A DNA stretch of 64,000 nucleotides from Lutimaribacter pacificus (GCF_900142185.1 NZ_FQZZ01000007.1:1-64000), one strand, 5' to 3'; positions 16,906 to 25,683 are shown, numbered from the stretch's first letter. The notes: generated from the letters alone by a model not told the origin. Translations and numbers: made by a program.

Positions 16906-16958
16906 ATAGATGTGGATCGCACGGGGTCGGGCGGTCCGTGCCCTCCGCTCACGCTCCG

Positions 16959-17017
16959 GCAAACACAAATACGGTTTCCACGCGCGGGGCGCGCGGACCC
17001 TCCGCATTTGTGTTTGC
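16959..17017. repeat. Inverted repeat in the divergent spacer
   Basis: GCAAACACAAATACGG (16959-16974) and CCGCATTTGTGTTTGC (17002-17017) are inverted repeats with 15 of 16 bases pairing, around a GC-rich loop. They lie in the middle of the divergent spacer between the pseudogene and the gene at 17074 and belong to the larger inverted duplication. Confidence 0.75.
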
Positions 17018-17073
17018 GGACCTCCCTTGCCCCCCGTGCCGGGTGATCCCCATCGCAAAAAGGAGAGACCCAA

Positions 17074-17280
17074 ATGACCAACCACTACGTCGCCACCGTT
17101 CCCGTCAAGTTCACCGACAACGAAGGTCAGGAGCGCACCCGCTTCCAACGCGTCGGCGCGATGTTCCGCAACACTCGCAACGGGGACGGCTCGGAGTTCT
17201 TCAGCCTCAAACTCGACTTCCCCGTCGCGGTCCAGGAGCTGGTGATGTTCCCGCCGAGCGCGAAGGAACCGCAGGAATAG
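17074..17280 (+). CDS. Small conserved protein near the transfer origin
   Basis: A 68-residue protein with a beta-rich pattern: YVATVPVKFTDNEGQER, RFQRVGAMFRNT, then FFSLKLDFPVAVQELVMFPP. AAAAAGGAGAGACCC precedes the ATG. It has a damaged inverted copy just upstream. I recall unnamed small proteins like this beside plasmid mobilisation genes, but no function. Confidence 0.6.
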   Translation: MTNHYVATVPVKFTDNEGQERTRFQRVGAMFRNTRNGDGSEFFSLKLDFPVAVQELVMFPPSAKEPQE

Positions 17281-17294
17281 TCCGCCTCAAAGAT

Positions 17295-17318
17295 GGGCCG
17301 CCCTAGGGGCGGCCCTTT
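17295..17318 (+). terminator. Terminator hairpin
   Basis: GGGCCGCCC (17295-17303) pairs with GGGCGGCCC (17307-17315) and runs into TTT, 14 bases after the stop of the small gene at 17074. The same stem type follows the SLOG gene. Confidence 0.75.
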
Positions 17319-17384
17319 CCCTGTTTCAGGGAAGGCTGCGCTGTACCCGGGAACCCCTGCCTTCGGCCGGCGTCCCCGGGAAGG

Positions 17385-17410
17385 CGTCAGGACCGCAAGC
17401 GGTCCTGACG
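17385..17410. repeat. 11-bp perfect hairpin without T-run
   Basis: CGTCAGGACCG (17385-17395) pairs perfectly with CGGTCCTGACG (17400-17410) around CAAG. It lies in the 565-base gene-free stretch 17281-17845 upstream of the relaxase operon and may be a protein- or RNA-level element of the transfer origin region. Confidence 0.5.
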
Positions 17411-17729
17411 GGGGATATCAGAGATCGCCTGGAACAGGTCTGCCGGCCAGCCTCAAGGGGGCCATCCGGAATAACAGTCGGGCTACGCCCGCCGGTTTTT
17501 CCGGCAGAGATTTGGGCCGAGCCAAATCTGGCCGCCCTTGACCCTGTCCGTCAGCCCCGTCGGTGGAGGGATGCGCCGCCCCTCGCTTCCGTCCGAACAC
17601 GGGTCCGTGTTCGGCCAGACCCTCGGGCGCGGGCATGACAACGGGCGGCCGAGGTGCGGTTGGAGATGGTCGGGTTTTCTGGGCCCTTCGGGCCGGGCCT
17701 CGCACCTGCGGTGCTCGGCTCGAAGCGGA

Positions 17730-17812
17730 ATTCAAGGTCGCCTGGGGGCAATCTGCAATAATATTGTATTGACCGGTAAATATAGTTTCGTATGATGAAG
17801 GCGACCTTGAAT
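17730..17812 (+). promoter_or_regulatory. Relaxase-operon promoter inside a long inverted repeat (candidate oriT)
   Basis: ATTCAAGGTCGCC (17730-17742) and GGCGACCTTGAAT (17800-17812) form a perfect 13-bp inverted repeat. Between them is an AT-rich promoter: -35 TTGACC (17769-17774), 16-base spacer, -10 TATGAT (17791-17796). The element CAATAATATTGTATTGA (17756-17772) overlaps the -35 box and recurs at 37424-37440. Position just before the mobC-like and relaxase genes makes an oriT likely nearby, but no nic site could be assigned. Confidence 0.55.
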
Positions 17813-17845
17813 GAAGGTGGCAGGAAATAGGGGGGCTTTCTTCGT

Positions 17846-18439
17846 ATGAGCCGGACCAAGAGACTGACACAGACGGAGCGGGCGGAGATTATCCGTGAGG
17901 CCGCAGCAGGTGTGGGGACTTCCGCGCTCGCGGAGCGGTTCGGGGTCACGCCGCGGGCCATCCAGTACACGTTGAAGGCGGACGAAGAACGCCAGAAGGA
18001 TGCGGCCGTGGCGACGGCCGCGGTGACGGTGAAGCTGACACCAGAAGAGCTTGCTGCGCTGGATGAGGTGCTGTCCGCGGCGGGGATCGAGACCCGCACG
18101 GAGGGGGTCCGGCGGCTGATCCAGGCGGCGGGGGGAACGTTCGTTCCGGACGCGAATCTGGCGGCTGAGATGGCGCGCTACCGGGCCTCCTTGCACGAGG
18201 TCGGCAACGGCGTCGTGCAGGTCGCCAAGCAGATGATGAAAGCCAGCCGGGAGGGGCAGGGGGAAGGCTCCGCGCCGAACGCAGAGTTGTCCGAACTGCG
18301 CCTCGTGCAGATGCGTGCGCTGGCGCGGTTCATCCTCGATTCCGCTGACGAGATCGACCTGCTTTTGCGCCGTCGTCGGGATGGGATGCGGCTCTCCGCC
18401 ACTGCCGCTCTGAGGGAGTTCGCCCATGCGGCTGAATGA
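17846..18439 (+). CDS. MobC-like relaxosome accessory protein
   Basis: A 197-residue protein. Residues 8-45 form a helix-turn-helix (RAEIIREAAAGVGTSALAERFGVTPRAIQ), and residues about 60-190 resemble MobC/TraJ-type accessory proteins (LTPEELAALDEVLSAAG, then RTEGVRRLIQAAGG). Such proteins bind oriT and help the relaxase to nick. Its 3' end overlaps the relaxase gene by 14 bases, so the two are co-translated. Confidence 0.8.
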   Translation: MSRTKRLTQTERAEIIREAAAGVGTSALAERFGVTPRAIQYTLKADEERQKDAAVATAAVTVKLTPEELAALDEVLSAAGIETRTEGVRRLIQAAGGTFVPDANLAAEMARYRASLHEVGNGVVQVAKQMMKASREGQGEGSAPNAELSELRLVQMRALARFILDSADEIDLLLRRRRDGMRLSATAALREFAHAAE

Positions 18440-20753
18440 TGCCGTCCATGACGTCACCGGAGAGATCTTCCGGGATGGCTGGAGCCGGATACGGGGCTCG
18501 ATGCAAGGGCTGCAGGCGTCCCGGCAGAGGCAGCTCGTGCGCGCCGCTGCGGGGCATCGTGCGGCGGTCTTCAAGGCGATCCGGGGCGGGGGCACGCATT
18601 CCAAATCCCAGCTCATGAACCAGCTTGATTACCTCACCACCAAGTCCTCGCATATCGTGGACAGCAGCGGGTTCCTGGATGGGAAGACGAGGCTTGAGGG
18701 ATCGGAGATCAAGGACCTGACGGAGCGGTTCGCCAAGCGCTGGAGTGCGGGGTTCAAGCCCAAGCTCGGACAGACGACGCATATGCTGATGTCCTATCCG
18801 ATCGGCACCCGGGGCGAGGACGTGCGCGACATCACCGCCAATGTCGCCGAGCGGTTCTTTCAGTCCGAAGAGGGACATTTCGACTACATCATCGCGGTGC
18901 ATGAGGATCGCGATCACCCCCACGCACATATAGTTTTGAATCGCCGGTCGCAGGAGGGTGAGTTCTTCTTCCTGGGTCGCGATCACCGGTTCAACTACGA
19001 CGATTTCCGCCTCGCCATGGTGGAAGAGGCCGAGCGGTTCGGCGTGCGTCTGGAGGCCACGCGGCGGCTCGATCGGGGTGTCGTGCACTACCCGCCGCGC
19101 ACCCGCGAGGTCTATGCGGCCAAGGTTGAGGGGCGGGCCGCGGAGCCACGGCCACGGGTCGGGGCCGATCTTGATCGCGCCCTCGAAGAGATCGCAAACA
19201 CCCGGATCATCTATCACTCGCTTGCCGCTGAGGCCTCTGCGGACAACCGCGAGGACATCGCCGATGCCCTGTTCCGCTCGGGAGAGCTTCTGGCCAAGGG
19301 CGGCAAGCTGACTTTGGAAGGAGGCGTCTACATGGCAGAGGAGCAATCGTTCGAGGATCTGAGGACCCGTTATGCCGATCAGGTCGCGCGCGTCCAGGGC
19401 ATGATCGATGCGAAGCCGGAGGCCGAACGGCCGCGGCTCGAGCGCAGCCTCAACGAGATCCAGTCGCGGCTCGCGCATATGCAGCCGCTAGGGCTCAGAT
19501 CCGTGACATTGACCGAAAAGCCCTCGGAGGGCGGGGTCTATTCCGAGACCAATATCGATGCGGCCCGGCTCGACCGGTTGCGAGACCCCGAGGTGCGGGC
19601 GCAGGTCGACACCGCGCTGCGCGGGACCGGGATCAGTTCGTCCGTGGTGGTCGCCCGGATGGAAACCGGCGCGCAGAACGCCGCGCTCGAGCGGCAATGG
19701 ATCGCTGACGATCTGGCGCGGGTGGCCGAGAGGGACGGTCTCAACCTCGAGCGCCGCGCGGATCTGGAGACGGCGCGCGAGACCCTCAACCGGGCCCATG
19801 TCCAGCTCGGCGTCGCGCTGGAGCGGGCAGGGGTCTTGCGTGAGGACGGTGTCGTGGAAGATCGCACCGTGACGGAGAGGGTCCATTATCATCGGGACGC
19901 CACTGAGGACATGGAGCGCGCCATCCGCCAGGACATGCGTTCGGAAGGTCTGACCGAAGACCAGATCGAGGCGCGGGAGTGGGAGATCGTCTCCCGCGCG
20001 GAGCGGCGTATCGAAGAAGAGCAACGCAGCTACCTCGATGCGCATCCCGAACTGCTCGCGCGCCCGGGCGACGTGATCGACCGGTCCGAGCCCTACCGGG
20101 AGCGCATCACCGACGAGGCCCGGGCCCGCGAGATCACCCGCGAAGTCGACCGGATCATGGAAGGTCGCGACGCGCGGACCCCCGTTGCGGATGCCGTCAC
20201 GGACGAGTTCCGCGCGCGCTATCCCGATATGCCGTCGCATCTCGCCCGCGGGCTTGGCGCGACCTATGCTTCCGTCACCGATCTGCGCGACACCGAGGCC
20301 CTCAACCAGGTCCGCCGCGACAACGAGTTGCGGGAGGTGGCGCTCGACCTGCGCGACGGGCGGCTTTCGGACGCGCGCGAGGGGGACGCTGTCGAGGGGG
20401 CACCGATCGCCGATCCGGACATCCGGCGGGTCGTCGACCATGAACGGGCCGGCAATCTGCAGTCGCCGTTCCAGGACGACGGTCAGCGACTGACCTACCG
20501 CGACGCCGTCGAGCGCGAGCTCGACGCGGCGCAGATCGACCGGCTGCGGGACGGGGATGTCGACGTGCTGAAGACCCAGATCGAAGACCGTCTCGATCGG
20601 CTCTACGCCGCGAAGACCTACCTGCAGTCGGACGCGGCCACCGCCAACAGCGAGGCGACCCGCGCCGTGGTCGAGGAGATCGCCGACCGCGAGTTCGAGC
20701 TCCACCGCGCCGATCTTGTCGATGGCGAGACCGAGCGCGGGGAGACGCACTGA
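18426..20753 (+). CDS. VirD2/MobP-type DNA relaxase
   Basis: A 775-residue protein. The N-terminal relaxase domain (about 50-260) has the motif III signature HEDRDHPHAHIVLN starting at H159, with H164, H166 and H168 as metal ligands, and a tyrosine in the QLDYLTTKSS block (near residue 69) as candidate DNA-nicking residue. The C-terminal 500 residues are charged and helical and may contact the coupling protein or carry the secretion signal. The enzyme would cut one strand at oriT, stay bound to the 5' end and be led through the VirB channel. Stop and coupling-protein start overlap (TGATG). Confidence 0.9.
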   Translation: MRLNDAVHDVTGEIFRDGWSRIRGSMQGLQASRQRQLVRAAAGHRAAVFKAIRGGGTHSKSQLMNQLDYLTTKSSHIVDSSGFLDGKTRLEGSEIKDLTERFAKRWSAGFKPKLGQTTHMLMSYPIGTRGEDVRDITANVAERFFQSEEGHFDYIIAVHEDRDHPHAHIVLNRRSQEGEFFFLGRDHRFNYDDFRLAMVEEAERFGVRLEATRRLDRGVVHYPPRTREVYAAKVEGRAAEPRPRVGADLDRALEEIANTRIIYHSLAAEASADNREDIADALFRSGELLAKGGKLTLEGGVYMAEEQSFEDLRTRYADQVARVQGMIDAKPEAERPRLERSLNEIQSRLAHMQPLGLRSVTLTEKPSEGGVYSETNIDAARLDRLRDPEVRAQVDTALRGTGISSSVVVARMETGAQNAALERQWIADDLARVAERDGLNLERRADLETARETLNRAHVQLGVALERAGVLREDGVVEDRTVTERVHYHRDATEDMERAIRQDMRSEGLTEDQIEAREWEIVSRAERRIEEEQRSYLDAHPELLARPGDVIDRSEPYRERITDEARAREITREVDRIMEGRDARTPVADAVTDEFRARYPDMPSHLARGLGATYASVTDLRDTEALNQVRRDNELREVALDLRDGRLSDAREGDAVEGAPIADPDIRRVVDHERAGNLQSPFQDDGQRLTYRDAVERELDAAQIDRLRDGDVDVLKTQIEDRLDRLYAAKTYLQSDAATANSEATRAVVEEIADREFELHRADLVDGETERGETH

Positions 20754-22777
20754 TGGGAGGGGTAGGGAAGGGCCGCCTCGCCCTCGGCGTCGCGCTGGTC
20801 ACACTGGTCGCTATCGCGATCGGCTATGTCATCGCCTCGGCCGTGATCAGTTTCCGGGACCTGGGTTTCCGGGCCGAGATCGACTTCTTCTATATCGTGC
20901 AGAACTACCGCGCCATCGGGGCCGCCCGTCCCGACGACTTCCGCCTGATCAACCTGATCATGGGCGGGGCCGGGGTGGCGGGCCTCATGATGAGCCTTGC
21001 GATGTCGGGCTCGGCGCTCACCCGGTTCGGCTATACCCATTGGCAGACCCGCCGCGAGATGAAGCGGAACGGCTTCTTCGGCGCGCCGGGCACGGGCTTT
21101 GTGATCGGCAAGCTTGGAAAGCCAAGCTCGCGTGCGCCGTTCCTGTGTTCCAAGACCTTTCCCCATGCGTTGATCGTAGCGCCGACCGGGCGCGGCAAGA
21201 CCACCGGCTTCGTCATTCCGAACCTCCTGACCTGGCAGGGCTCAGCGGTGGTGCTCGACGTAAAGGGAGAATGCTTCGAGGCCTCGGCCCGCCACCGGGC
21301 GGCGCAGGGTGACGAAGTGTTCCGCTTCGCGCCCACGGATTGGGAGGACAGGCGGACGCATCGCTACAACCCACTTCTGCGCATCTATGAGCTCAAAGAC
21401 CCGGCCCGCCAGCAGATGGAGTTGCAGCTCCTGGCCACACTCTTCCTGCAGAACGACAACGACCGTGTTCAGGGGCTTCTCAAAGGGGGGATCGATCTCT
21501 TCGTCGCGGCCGGGCTACTCGCGTTCCAACGCCGCAGGCCGACGCTCGGCGAGATATACCGCATCGCCGCCTCGGGCGGGCAGAAGCAGAAGGAATATCT
21601 CGCGCGCGCCCATGAGGTCCAAAACGCCGCGGCGCGGCTGATCTTCACACGGCTGGCGTCCACCAACAACGATACGCTGACATCCTATGTCTCGCTCCTG
21701 ATGACCTCGGGCCTCGATCAATGGCAGAACCCGGCGATCGACGATGCGACGGCGACCTCGGACTTCGACTTCCGGACGATCCGCAAGAAACCCTTCAGCG
21801 TCTACCTCGTCGTCCAGCCCCTCATGGTGAAACCCCTCGCACCTCTGATCCGGCTCTTCTTCTCGGACCTGCTGTCGGCGCTTCAGGACAAGGAACCGGG
21901 TCCGGACGAGCCCTGGCCGGTTATGATCATGCTCGACGAGTTCAACCGGCTCGGAAAGATGCCGATCGTGGCCGAGAGCATCGAGGTGCTGCGCGCCTAT
22001 CGCGGGCATCTCGCGGTGGTGACCCAGACCATCCCGGCCATCGACGAGATCTACGGCGAGAACACGCGGCGCGCCTTGCAGGGCAACGCCGGGATCAAGC
22101 TCTACCTGACGCCCTCCGACGAGAAGACCGTCGAGGAGCTGAGCAAGGCGGTCGGCAAGACCACGAAAACCGTCGTCACGCGGTCCCGCGCGGTCGGGAA
22201 GAACCCGTTCGAGGGCCGCAGCCAATCGGAGCGGACGGAGGAGGTGTCGCTCCTGCCCGAGGATGAGGCGCGGCGCCTGCCGCTCGACGAGATCGTCGTC
22301 GTCGTGGACGCCCAGATGCCGGTCCGGGCCAAGCGCGTGGTGTATTTCGAGGACCCATTCTTCAAGGGCATCCATGCCGCCCAGGAGGGGGAGCTACCCT
22401 TCCCGACGGGGCCGGTCCCTCCGATGGGGGAATTGCCCCTGAGCGTCAGGGCGATGCCCACGGCGCCGCGGGGGTCAGGTCTCACGGAACGTGATTTCGA
22501 GGCCAGGATGGGGCTAACAGAAGGCGGAGGGATTGCACCCCTTGAGTCCGGTCCGGCTCAAGCGCCTCGGCGCGGCCGCGCCGCTGTTCTTGCGGATGAT
22601 CAGCGGCAGATGGAGATGGAGTTCGGGCGGCAGGCAGATCTGGAGGTGGAGGCTGCGTCCGAAAACGACGTCGCCCGAGTTCAGGACGCCGTGAGTGATC
22701 TCGAGCGGTTGGAGGCGGAGATGTCCGGTTCGGAAGCAAACGTCAGCGAGACGGGCGAGAAATTCGGGCTTGGCTGA
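20753..22777 (+). CDS. virD4: VirD4/TraG type IV coupling ATPase
   Basis: A 674-residue protein with two N-terminal membrane helices (about 10-30 and 65-85), Walker A APTGRGKTTG near 142-151 and Walker B MIMLDEF near 392-398, the layout of TraG/VirD4 coupling proteins. It would sit in the inner membrane and hand the relaxase-DNA complex to the VirB channel. It is co-transcribed with the relaxase, while the VirB genes lie on the opposite strand 1.2 kb downstream. Confidence 0.93.
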   Translation: MGGVGKGRLALGVALVTLVAIAIGYVIASAVISFRDLGFRAEIDFFYIVQNYRAIGAARPDDFRLINLIMGGAGVAGLMMSLAMSGSALTRFGYTHWQTRREMKRNGFFGAPGTGFVIGKLGKPSSRAPFLCSKTFPHALIVAPTGRGKTTGFVIPNLLTWQGSAVVLDVKGECFEASARHRAAQGDEVFRFAPTDWEDRRTHRYNPLLRIYELKDPARQQMELQLLATLFLQNDNDRVQGLLKGGIDLFVAAGLLAFQRRRPTLGEIYRIAASGGQKQKEYLARAHEVQNAAARLIFTRLASTNNDTLTSYVSLLMTSGLDQWQNPAIDDATATSDFDFRTIRKKPFSVYLVVQPLMVKPLAPLIRLFFSDLLSALQDKEPGPDEPWPVMIMLDEFNRLGKMPIVAESIEVLRAYRGHLAVVTQTIPAIDEIYGENTRRALQGNAGIKLYLTPSDEKTVEELSKAVGKTTKTVVTRSRAVGKNPFEGRSQSERTEEVSLLPEDEARRLPLDEIVVVVDAQMPVRAKRVVYFEDPFFKGIHAAQEGELPFPTGPVPPMGELPLSVRAMPTAPRGSGLTERDFEARMGLTEGGGIAPLESGPAQAPRRGRAAVLADDQRQMEMEFGRQADLEVEAASENDVARVQDAVSDLERLEAEMSGSEANVSETGEKFGLG

Positions 22778-22847
22778 GCCGCCATGCGGGCGACACGAAA
22801 GAATGTCGCGATGGTGTCTTGTGGCCACGGCCTTGAGCCGACCATTG

Positions 22848-23417
22848 TCACGGGTGAAGAAAGCCAGGGTCGTCGCGCTCTGGTCGAGGGGCTCGCTCAA
22901 TCGTCGCAGGGTCGATCTCACGCATCGTCAACTGGGCGTTCACCCTGCGGGCCGCGGGGCCCGCACGAAACCACTTCGCGGCGGAAGCCAGGTTAAAGCG
23001 CGGACGACGCTGCCCCTTTGCCGGGTTTGCGGCCTCCATCAGAACCTCGATCATTTCATCGATGCGGTAGAGGCCACCCGCAACGGGGAGGGGCATCTTG
23101 CGCTGCTGGAGCGCCTGTCGCTTTATCTCGAGCTTCTCGGCGACATCCGCGAGAGACACCAGGTCGGGACGGACCTCGCGCAGGACTGTGCCTTGCGGCA
23201 GCGCCTTGATCAGAGCCCGCGCCGCTTCAAGGATCGCGCTCTCGGCCTCATCCCCTTCAAGTTCCAGTTCTACACCCAGAAGACCGGCGTGACCGGTGCC
23301 CACGAGCGCATCTTCAAAACCCGCCTCGAAGATCGCGTCAGAGAGCGAAAACGCATCGTGCTCTCCGTCGGGGAGTGCAAAGACCAGTTCGAATTCGAAT
23401 TCTTCAGCCATTGGCAT
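22848..23417 (-). CDS. Probable antitoxin with C-terminal DNA-binding segment
   Basis: A 189-residue protein. The N-terminal ~100 residues are acidic with a ferredoxin-like strand/helix pattern (FELVFALPDGEHDAFSLSDA). Residues about 107-135 look like a Mer/excisionase-type HTH (VSLADVAEKLEIKRQALQQR, then LPVAGGLYR). It overlaps the HicA-like gene upstream by 14 bases. Position and acidity suggest the antitoxin of this pair; the gene order (toxin first) is that of HicAB. The sequence does not look like a standard HicB. Confidence 0.6.
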   Translation of the reverse strand: MPMAEEFEFELVFALPDGEHDAFSLSDAIFEAGFEDALVGTGHAGLLGVELELEGDEAESAILEAARALIKALPQGTVLREVRPDLVSLADVAEKLEIKRQALQQRKMPLPVAGGLYRIDEMIEVLMEAANPAKGQRRPRFNLASAAKWFRAGPAARRVNAQLTMREIDPATIERAPRPERDDPGFLHP

Positions 23418-23673
23418 TACCTTCGTCGTTCTTCTGAAGCTTCACGCAGGCCAGGGCCTTCTGTCGGATCTTTTTCGCGAACTGCTGTGGATTCTTCGGG
23501 GTCGACCAGACAGACATCTGACAAAACTCGCCACAGCGGCAATCCTTATCGTTGGCCGGGCATCGGAGGATCCCCCACGCGTGCCCCTTGCCCTCAATAA
23601 GGTCCCATCCCAGCTCTTCGAGCTCCTGGATGACGGCCTCGATTTCCTTTGACGTGTGCTTCTTCCTTGGCAC
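23404..23673 (-). CDS. HicA-like toxin
   Basis: An 89-residue protein starting at a GTG. It has an N-terminal helix (KEIEAVIQELEELGWDLIEG), a GHAWGILRCP strand with the conserved histidine position of HicA-like mRNA interferases, a cysteine-rich insert (C-x5-CRC-x3-C) and a C-terminal TPKNPQQFAKKIRQK helix. The cysteine insert is unlike the short classical HicA and could bind zinc. Downstream partner overlaps by 14 bases. Confidence 0.6.
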   Translation of the reverse strand: MPRKKHTSKEIEAVIQELEELGWDLIEGKGHAWGILRCPANDKDCRCGEFCQMSVWSTPKNPQQFAKKIRQKALACVKLQKNDEGNANG

Positions 23674-23696
23674 CCTAGATACCCCACTTTCTTAAA

Positions 23697-23710
23697 TTGT
23701 CAAGTGACAA
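23697..23710. promoter_or_regulatory. Palindrome in the toxin-antitoxin promoter
   Basis: TTGTCA-AG-TGACAA lies 24 bases upstream of the HicA-like GTG. On the - strand it contains a TTGACA box, so a repressor binding here could block the promoter. The stretch 23711-24004 between it and virB6 shows no gene or further structure that I can support. Confidence 0.4.
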
Positions 23711-24004
23711 GTTAATAGCTCAGCAAAACGTCGCTGCAATTTACTGTCCGCTACCGGCAATTTCCCATAGGAAGCTTGCCGTCAAATGCTTTGATGTGAG
23801 AACGGGATACAGGACGGACGTCCCAGACAGAAACACCGGCGCGGATGCCGTTGCGTCTGATCCTGTAGCAGTGTGCCGTCCCCAGACGCGGCACGATGCC
23901 ACCAACGCAAAACCATTCATGCTGTCTGTCATGATCCCAGCAGGCAGCAAAGGTTTGACCTGCGAACAGCCTGTTCCGGCTAGTCGTGCCACCTCCGGTC
24001 AACT

Positions 24005-25084
24005 CTACCGTCGGCCCAGCCTGTTCAGCCGTGCCAGTTGCGCAAGCATGCGGGCACCGGTGCTAGATGAGTCGCCTGAAGGTGCAGCCGGCGCACCACC
24101 CGCGGCATTAGGGCGGGTCGGGAGCGCCTGTACGCCGAGAAACTGCCTGGCCCGAAGCGCGGCATATTCGGCGCCTGTCGCGCCTCCGATGGCGTATCGG
24201 TTATAGACTTGCTGACTTCCTGCCAAGCCTCGGGCGAAGGCGTAGCTTCCGCCAAAGCCCGCCGAAAGCGCCGGCATCATGATGTTTCCGGAGACCGACC
24301 GGACGATGAAGGGCGTGGCGATGATGAACCCCTTGGCCATGAGGACCATCATGAAGAAGGGCAGGAGGGCGCCGATGTTCGAAGCCCCCTCCGGATCACC
24401 AAGTTCGGCGAGCAATGCGCGCGAGACCCCGGTGATGGTCGCGAAAACGCCGGCGATGACGATGGGGTAGATCGCGAAGGAAATCAGCGCCGAGAGCCAT
24501 CGCGCGAAATAGTCCTTGGTCACCTCGAAGAGGGTCAGGAAGATCATCACCGGCGCGATCCCGATCAACAGCGTGATCATGAGCCTGGAGGCGACGACAA
24601 TGAAGGCCGCCAGCCCTCCGAGGATCGAGAGCAGGAGAACGCCGAGCGTGTCGAGAAGCGCGCCGGCCATCCAGTTCAACTCGGAGCCTGCTGCGTTCAG
24701 GTAATCCCCAAGCGCCGCGATGAGCTGATCGAACTCCTCGGCGAAGGTTCCAGACGGACCTGGCATCCCGCCGCCGACCGACGCGACCAGCGATCCGGCG
24801 ATGCTGTCTATCCCGTTCAGGATCGCGGATGCGAGTGCGTTGAACTGGACCCAGTTGGTCGCGAATATGCCAATCAGGCCGATCTTCACGGCGAGCCAGA
24901 AGGCGGTCCGGCCGTCCATGGAACGGTATTGGTAGATCATGTTGAGACAGACGAGGATGACCACGAGCGTCGTCCCGAGGACCAGCATCGTTCCGACCGT
25001 GGCGGCCACGGCCCCGAACTGGGTTTCCGCCGCTGAGTCCAGATAGCCTTCGGCCGTTTCCACGAAATACGCGACGACGCTCAT
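24005..25084 (-). CDS. virB6: VirB6-like inner-membrane channel protein
   Basis: A 359-residue polytopic membrane protein with five or more hydrophobic segments (about 28-50, 62-80, 140-185, 195-225, 240-262) and a W in the central YFARWLSALISF block, typical of VirB6/TrbL. The C-terminal 70 residues are a soluble A/P/S-rich tail. It is the last gene of the virB operon. VirB6 forms part of the inner-membrane translocation complex. Confidence 0.85.
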   Translation of the reverse strand: MSVVAYFVETAEGYLDSAAETQFGAVAATVGTMLVLGTTLVVILVCLNMIYQYRSMDGRTAFWLAVKIGLIGIFATNWVQFNALASAILNGIDSIAGSLVASVGGGMPGPSGTFAEEFDQLIAALGDYLNAAGSELNWMAGALLDTLGVLLLSILGGLAAFIVVASRLMITLLIGIAPVMIFLTLFEVTKDYFARWLSALISFAIYPIVIAGVFATITGVSRALLAELGDPEGASNIGALLPFFMMVLMAKGFIIATPFIVRSVSGNIMMPALSAGFGGSYAFARGLAGSQQVYNRYAIGGATGAEYAALRARQFLGVQALPTRPNAAGGAPAAPSGDSSSTGARMLAQLARLNRLGRR

Positions 25085-25090
25085 GACCCG

Positions 25091-25495
25091 CTACCAGTTG
25101 CCGGCCGCGTCGCAGATCGGCATGGCCTGCTTTCGGAGATCGTTCGCCCGTCGGCGATAGTCTGACGTCGCCTCGACCACGCTCCAATAGTCAGTTGAGG
25201 AATAGAGATCAAAATAGACCGCCTCAGTTGCCTCCCAAGGCGGATACCGGGTGGCGCAGGTGCAGCTCTGCGCGTCGACGATGCGTTCCATGCTCTGAAA
25301 CCGGTAGATTTGCTGGACCAGGAGCCGCTTGTAGGCGTCGCGCGCCTCTGTGTTTCGCATCCACTCCGGCTCGGGCGGCTGATCGGGGCAGACATCGGGT
25401 TGATTGTCGAGCGTCGGGACTAGGTCGCGCTCGGCCGATGCGATACTGCCCGAAAAAAGAAGGAATGAGCAGACGAGAATGGTGACGCGTGTCAT
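25091..25495 (-). CDS. Exported protein in the virB operon
   Basis: A 134-residue protein with a Sec signal peptide ending near residue 21 (FSGSIASA). The mature part has cysteines at the N-terminus, in CTCATRYPPWEA and at the C-terminus, suggesting disulphides in the periplasm. No lipobox. I do not recognise a named VirB family; its place before virB6 is where several T4SS carry entry-exclusion or accessory proteins. It overlaps the DUF4177-like gene by 4 bases. Confidence 0.6.
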   Translation of the reverse strand: MTRVTILVCSFLLFSGSIASAERDLVPTLDNQPDVCPDQPPEPEWMRNTEARDAYKRLLVQQIYRFQSMERIVDAQSCTCATRYPPWEATEAVYFDLYSSTDYWSVVEATSDYRRRANDLRKQAMPICDAAGNW

Positions 25496-25683
25496 GTCGC
25501 AGTCTCCGTCAGCCGGTCCGCGACCTCACGCTTGAGGAACGCGGTATAGCCGTAATCGCCCGCCTCGGCCGAGATCACCTCCCAGCCTTCGGCGCCCCGT
25601 TCGTTCAGGGCGCGCCGCATCTCTTCATAGTCCTTCTGCTTCTTCACCTTGCAGAACAGGATGTCGTACTCAAACTGCTTCAT
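25492..25683 (-). CDS. DUF4177-like small protein
   Basis: A 63-residue cytoplasmic protein with the DUF4177 pattern: MKQFEYDILF, an ERGAEGWEVIS core and a YTAFLKRE end. DUF4177 has no assigned function. It is coupled by ATGA overlap to virB11 upstream and by a 4-base overlap to the exported-protein gene downstream. Confidence 0.75.
   Translation of the reverse strand: MKQFEYDILFCKVKKQKDYEEMRRALNERGAEGWEVISAEAGDYGYTAFLKREVADRLTETAT

Noticed and set aside
23741-24206. Short frames on both strands between the HicA-like gene and virB6
   Set aside because: No ribosome sites, no recognisable motif, and the + strand frame runs antisense into virB6.
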